Shown here piece by piece: positions 34,465 through 37,723 of a stretch of DNA of 37,723 nt. Within the stretch, counting starts at the first letter, position 1. The number at the start of each line of letters is the position of its first letter. The stretch is taken from the NCBI GenBank assembly GCA_903910745.1, contig CAIWAO010000097.1, positions 1 through 37,723 of the forward strand, written 5' to 3'. The notes under the pieces were generated by a model, which had not been told where the DNA came from, made no database searches, and saw only the letters and a program-made list of their open reading frames with translations. This stretch comes from an uncultured Burkholderiales bacterium (GTDB lineage Bacteria > Pseudomonadota > Gammaproteobacteria > Burkholderiales > Burkholderiaceae_C). Position numbers and translations under genes: made by a program.

Positions 34465-34965
34465 GTGACGGTGCAACTGAAAGTCAGATTGCAGGACCAA
34501 AATTTTTTGATTGAGATTGTTGCTTTGAAACCTCTTCCTTTAAATCGTGATTTTTTTAAAGCTTTCAGGCCTATCCAAACGCGTTGGATGGACAACGACT
34601 GCTACGGCCACGTAAATAATGTGGTTTATTACAGTTGGTTTGACACTGCAGTGAATACCCATTTAATAGAGCACGGCGTATTAGATCCAATTTCAGGTTC
34701 TATCATCGGTTTTGTTGTCAGTTCACAGTGTAATTATTTCGCTCCTGTCGTTTATCCGCAAACTGTTGAAGCAGCAATTGCGGTGACCAAGATAGGTAAG
34801 GCAAGTGTTGAATATACGATAGGTATTTTTTCTCAAAATGAACAGCTTAGTGTTGCCTGGGGTAAATTGGTTCACGTATACGTTGAGAGACAAACCAATA
34901 AGCCCGTTCAAGAACTGCCTGAAAAATTAAAACAAACACTTCATTTAATTCATGCAACCCACTAG
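34465..34965 (+). CDS. Acyl-CoA thioesterase (4HBT / hot-dog fold)
   Basis: A 166-residue single hot-dog thioesterase, hydrolysing acyl-CoA. The catalytic-region motif TRWMDNDCYGHVNNVVYYSWFD is intact. The start is GTG at 34465, and about 25 residues before the core look weakly supported, so a downstream TTG may be the true start. The stop overlaps the nitroreductase gene by 14 bases, so the two are translated together. Substrate is unknown; YbgC/FadM-like members act on short to medium acyl groups. Confidence 0.88.
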   Translation: MTVQLKVRLQDQNFLIEIVALKPLPLNRDFFKAFRPIQTRWMDNDCYGHVNNVVYYSWFDTAVNTHLIEHGVLDPISGSIIGFVVSSQCNYFAPVVYPQTVEAAIAVTKIGKASVEYTIGIFSQNEQLSVAWGKLVHVYVERQTNKPVQELPEKLKQTLHLIHATH

Positions 34966-35659
34966 CCCATCTAACTGTAGTCTTGAGCAGGCTATAAATT
35001 CTCGAAATTCTGTTCGTTCTTTCAGGAGTGACCCAGTACAAAGAGATATTTTGATTAACGTTTTGGAGGCTGCGTCTCGCTCTCCCTCTGGAACGAACAC
35101 TCAGCCATGGAAGGTTTATGTGCTCGAAGGGGATAAAAAAGATGTATTAATTTCTCAGGTGTGTACAGTTCATGATGCAATTGCTAAAAATCCAGAACTT
35201 GCTAGTGAATATCCAGCCTCTTATGCTTATTATCCAAACAAATGGGTGAGTCCTTATATAGATAGAAGGCGGGAGAATGGTTGGAGTCTTTACAACCTTT
35301 TAGGTATTAAAAAGGGGGAGAAGGATAAAATGCACCTCCAGCACCAGCGTAATTTCCAGTTCTTCGGTGCCCCTGTTGGACTTATCTTTACGATGTACAA
35401 AGATTTGGGTACTGGAGCTTTTCTAGATTACGGGATGTTTTTACAAAATCTCATGCTCGCAGCCCAAGCTTACGGGCTCTCAACATGTCCTCAGGGGGCG
35501 TGGGTTTCTTTTTTCAAAATTGTGATGCCTTTCATCGGTGCTGGAGAGGATGAATTTTTGGTATGCGGAATGTCGCTTGGTTATGCAGATCAAAACGATG
35601 TTGTGAATACTCTAAAGACCCCTCGAGAGAGCGTTGAGTCATTTACACACTGGGTTTGA
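34952..35659 (+). CDS. Nitroreductase family FMN enzyme
   Basis: A cytoplasmic flavin enzyme, 235 residues, with the nitroreductase hallmarks RNSVRSF near residue 17-23, SPSGTNTQPWKVYVL (about 45-60), and a C-terminal AAQAYGLSTCPQGA. An insert after residue 85 (SEYPASYAYYPNKWVSPY) is common in the NfnB-like nitroreductases of Proteobacteria. The natural substrate is unknown; quinones or nitroaromatics are typical. The ATG lies inside the end of the thioesterase gene. Confidence 0.93.
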   Translation: MQPTSPSNCSLEQAINSRNSVRSFRSDPVQRDILINVLEAASRSPSGTNTQPWKVYVLEGDKKDVLISQVCTVHDAIAKNPELASEYPASYAYYPNKWVSPYIDRRRENGWSLYNLLGIKKGEKDKMHLQHQRNFQFFGAPVGLIFTMYKDLGTGAFLDYGMFLQNLMLAAQAYGLSTCPQGAWVSFFKIVMPFIGAGEDEFLVCGMSLGYADQNDVVNTLKTPRESVESFTHWV

Positions 35660-35700
35660 AGAGTAAGCCATTTTTTTGAGCAGTCTAACAAAGCAACACC

Positions 35701-36897
35701 ATGATTATTACCAGTTTATTGGATACTGATCTTTATAAATTCACGATGATGCAGGCGGTGTTGCATCAGTTCCCTGGTGCTCAGGTTGAATACAAATTTA
35801 AATGTCGCTCCCCGGGCATAAAGCTTGCTCCCTATGTTAATGAAATTCGTAGCGAAGTCCGCTCGCTATGTAACTTGCACTTCCAAGAAGATGAACTTCG
35901 ATATCTCAGGTCACTAAGATTTATAAAAAGCGACTTTGTGGATTTTTTAGGGCTATTCAAACTGAATGAAAAGTACATCAATATTGAGCCCTTAGAAGAT
36001 GGTTCTATAGATATCCTAATCAAGGGACCTTGGCTACACACAATCCTTTTTGAAATACCAGTGCTTGCTATCGTGAACGAGGTTTACTTTAGAAATATCC
36101 ACGCTGTTCCAGATTTCGTTGAGGGCAGACGAAGGTTGGCAGAGAAAATTGAGCAATTAAATTTTGAAGATTTGCAAGACATCAGAATTGCTGATTACGG
36201 TACACGTCGAAGATTTTCGAAATCATGGCATGAAGAAGTATTGCGCGTACTTTGGGCAAATTTAGGCGCTGAGAAATCAGGTCAGTTTGCAGGATCAAGT
36301 AACGTTTTGTTTTCAATGAAACTTGGATTTAAACCCTTGGGTACCATGGCTCACGAATACTTACAGGCCTGTCAATCACTTGGACCTAGGCTCAGAGATA
36401 GTCAGGTCTTTGGTTTTGAGACCTGGGCCAGGGAGTACAGAGGAGACCTGGGTATCGCACTCAGTGACGTTTACGGTATGGGCCCTTTTCTTAGAGATTT
36501 TGATCTCTATTTTTGTAAGCTCTTTGACGGTGCTCGTCATGACAGTGGTGATCCATTTGATTGGGGTGAGCGTATGATCTCGCACTATATTAAAAATAGA
36601 GTCGACCCTTTGACTAAAACTTTGATTTTTAGTGATGGGCTTAGTGTTCCAAGAACCATTGAGCTTTATAAGCGATTTAAAGGTAGATGTCTTATGGCAT
36701 TTGGCATAGGTACTAATTTAACAAACGATCTTGGCTACGAGCCTTTGCAAATTGTGATTAAGATGGTTAAGTGCAATGGCCAACCAGTGGCAAAATTGTC
36801 AGATACCCCTTCGAAAAACATGTGTGAAGATGAAAAATATTTGGCATATTTGAGGCAAGTATTTGAAATCGATCCTCCAAAATTGGATTTACATTAG
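35701..36897 (+). CDS. pncB: Nicotinate phosphoribosyltransferase
   Basis: Makes nicotinate mononucleotide from nicotinate and PRPP, the salvage route to NAD. The 398 residues match PncB of Gram-negative bacteria. The N-terminal [16 protein letters not shown], the phosphorylatable-His loop in [10 protein letters not shown] and the PRPP-binding [11 protein letters not shown] region are intact. The gene follows the nitroreductase by 41 bases. It could share its promoter, but no link in function is implied. Confidence 0.97.
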   Translation: MIITSLLDTDLYKFTMMQAVLHQFPGAQVEYKFKCRSPGIKLAPYVNEIRSEVRSLCNLHFQEDELRYLRSLRFIKSDFVDFLGLFKLNEKYINIEPLEDGSIDILIKGPWLHTILFEIPVLAIVNEVYFRNIHAVPDFVEGRRRLAEKIEQLNFEDLQDIRIADYGTRRRFSKSWHEEVLRVLWANLGAEKSGQFAGSSNVLFSMKLGFKPLGTMAHEYLQACQSLGPRLRDSQVFGFETWAREYRGDLGIALSDVYGMGPFLRDFDLYFCKLFDGARHDSGDPFDWGERMISHYIKNRVDPLTKTLIFSDGLSVPRTIELYKRFKGRCLMAFGIGTNLTNDLGYEPLQIVIKMVKCNGQPVAKLSDTPSKNMCEDEKYLAYLRQVFEIDPPKLDLH

Positions 36898-36941
36898 AAA
36901 CTTCACTATCTTTTTTAAACAATTATTTAACGCAACTTAAT

Positions 36942-37723
36942 ATGACAACACTCAAACCAAAATTGCTTATTGCAAGGAAAATTTACGATGAAGTTCTGAC
37001 CAAATTAGAGAAGCACTTTGAAGTTGATTACAACTTAGCTGATGAAGTATTTTCAAAAACCGAATTGATCAGTAGGCTTAAGGGTAAGGTTGCTGCGATG
37101 ACGACTGGGACAGAGCGTATTGATGAGGATGTTCTTAAAGAGTGTTCGCAGTTAAAGATTTGTGCAAACATAGCTGTTGGGTACAACAACTTTGATGTCG
37201 CCTCAATGACTGCGCACCATGTACAAGGGACTAATACGCCGGACGTTTTGACCGAGACTACTGCTGATTTCGGATTCGCATTAATGATGGCAACTGCTAG
37301 GAGACTGACAGAGAGTGAGCATTTTTTGCGCAAAGGGTTGTGGAATAAATGGAGTCTTGATATGTTTACAAGCGCAGATGTCCACTCCAGTACCTTGGGA
37401 ATTTTGGGGATGGGCAGAATTGGACAAGCTATTGCAAAGCGGGGAGCTCATGGTTTCGGTATGAATGTGATCTACCATAACCGATCCAAACTTGATCCCT
37501 CTTTAGAGGAGGCTTGTCGTGCAAGATATGTGAGCAAAGAAGAATTACTAAAGCAGTCGGATCATTTGGTTCTCGTGCTCCCCTATACCCAAGAAGCGCA
37601 TCATACGATAGGAGAGAGTGAACTCAAGATGATGAAGCCTACAGCCACACTCACCAACATAGCTAGAGGTGGGATTGTTGACGACTCTGCACTAATTAAG
37701 GCGCTAAAGACCGGTGTTATTGC
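36942..37723 (+). CDS. D-isomer-specific 2-hydroxyacid dehydrogenase, glyoxylate/hydroxypyruvate reductase-like (3' end missing)
   Basis: An NAD(P)H-dependent reductase of 2-keto acids. About 260 residues are visible from ATG 36942, and the frame is open to the right edge. Seen are the substrate-loop NIAVGYNNFD, the Rossmann motif GILGMGRIGQAIAKRG, and the NIARGGIVDDSAL segment just before the cut. The catalytic Glu/His region is beyond the edge. Similarity to GhrB-type glyoxylate reductases is likely, but the exact substrate is not settled. Confidence 0.93.
   Translation, partial: MTTLKPKLLIARKIYDEVLTKLEKHFEVDYNLADEVFSKTELISRLKGKVAAMTTGTERIDEDVLKECSQLKICANIAVGYNNFDVASMTAHHVQGTNTPDVLTETTADFGFALMMATARRLTESEHFLRKGLWNKWSLDMFTSADVHSSTLGILGMGRIGQAIAKRGAHGFGMNVIYHNRSKLDPSLEEACRARYVSKEELLKQSDHLVLVLPYTQEAHHTIGESELKMMKPTATLTNIARGGIVDDSALIKALKTGVI

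Noticed and set aside
1-37723. CRISPR array, tRNA or rRNA
   Set aside because: No regularly spaced repeats and no cloverleaf or rRNA-like blocks were seen by eye.

Overview
The window looks like the chromosome of a betaproteobacterium of the order Burkholderiales with moderate to low G+C, perhaps a Polynucleobacter-like freshwater type. This rests on a phasin, an OFA-family carrier with the usual Burkholderiales insert, the dnaX-ybaB-recR operon, the gloB-mltD / methyltransferase-rnhA divergon, and a TauABC-type transporter. The genus is inference. No tRNA, rRNA, CRISPR array, insertion sequence or integrase was seen, and no gene-free stretch exceeds 300 bases.

Layout. 1-3.1 kb: the 3' end of queC, a carboxylesterase, a GST-like protein, a small unknown protein and a PCu(A)C copper chaperone. 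3.3-6.3 kb: a bactofilin, the SOS mutagenesis pair umuD-umuC (reading leftward) with a LexA box at the umuD start, and a secreted histidine phosphatase. 6.3-9.9 kb: a MarR-like/LuxR-like regulator pair, a divergent membrane protein and an OFA-family MFS carrier. 9.9-13.0 kb: the SRP 4.5S RNA gene on the minus strand, divergent from dnaX-ybaB-recR. dnaX carries an A9 run from which both alternative frames stop almost at once. 13.1-15.8 kb: a three-gene ABC importer. 15.9-19.7 kb: mltD and gloB leftward, methyltransferase and rnhA rightward. 19.7-23.3 kb: mobA and moaA (molybdenum cofactor), a His-rich DmeF-like metal exporter and a GDT1-family transporter, all leftward.

23.5-32.7 kb is the most unusual part. 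A short HTH protein and a second bactofilin overlap by ATGA. They are followed by a tight, mostly overlapping, A+T-rich run of genes for an F-type (TraW/TraU/TrbC/TraL/TraE/TraK/TraB) type IV secretion apparatus, with a DsbC-like isomerase, a lytic transglycosylase and three unrecognised small proteins. The run ends at a strong bidirectional terminator. No TraC ATPase, TraG/H/F/N, TraV, coupling protein, relaxase or recognisable pilin is present here, so this is either half of a split system or a specialised or decaying envelope channel. The envelope-scaffold bactofilin and the peptidoglycan and disulfide enzymes would suit assembly of a trans-envelope machine.

32.7-37.7 kb returns to ordinary chromosome: phasin, a histone-deacetylase-family amidohydrolase, a thioesterase, a nitroreductase, pncB and the start of a D-2-hydroxyacid dehydrogenase that runs off the right edge.
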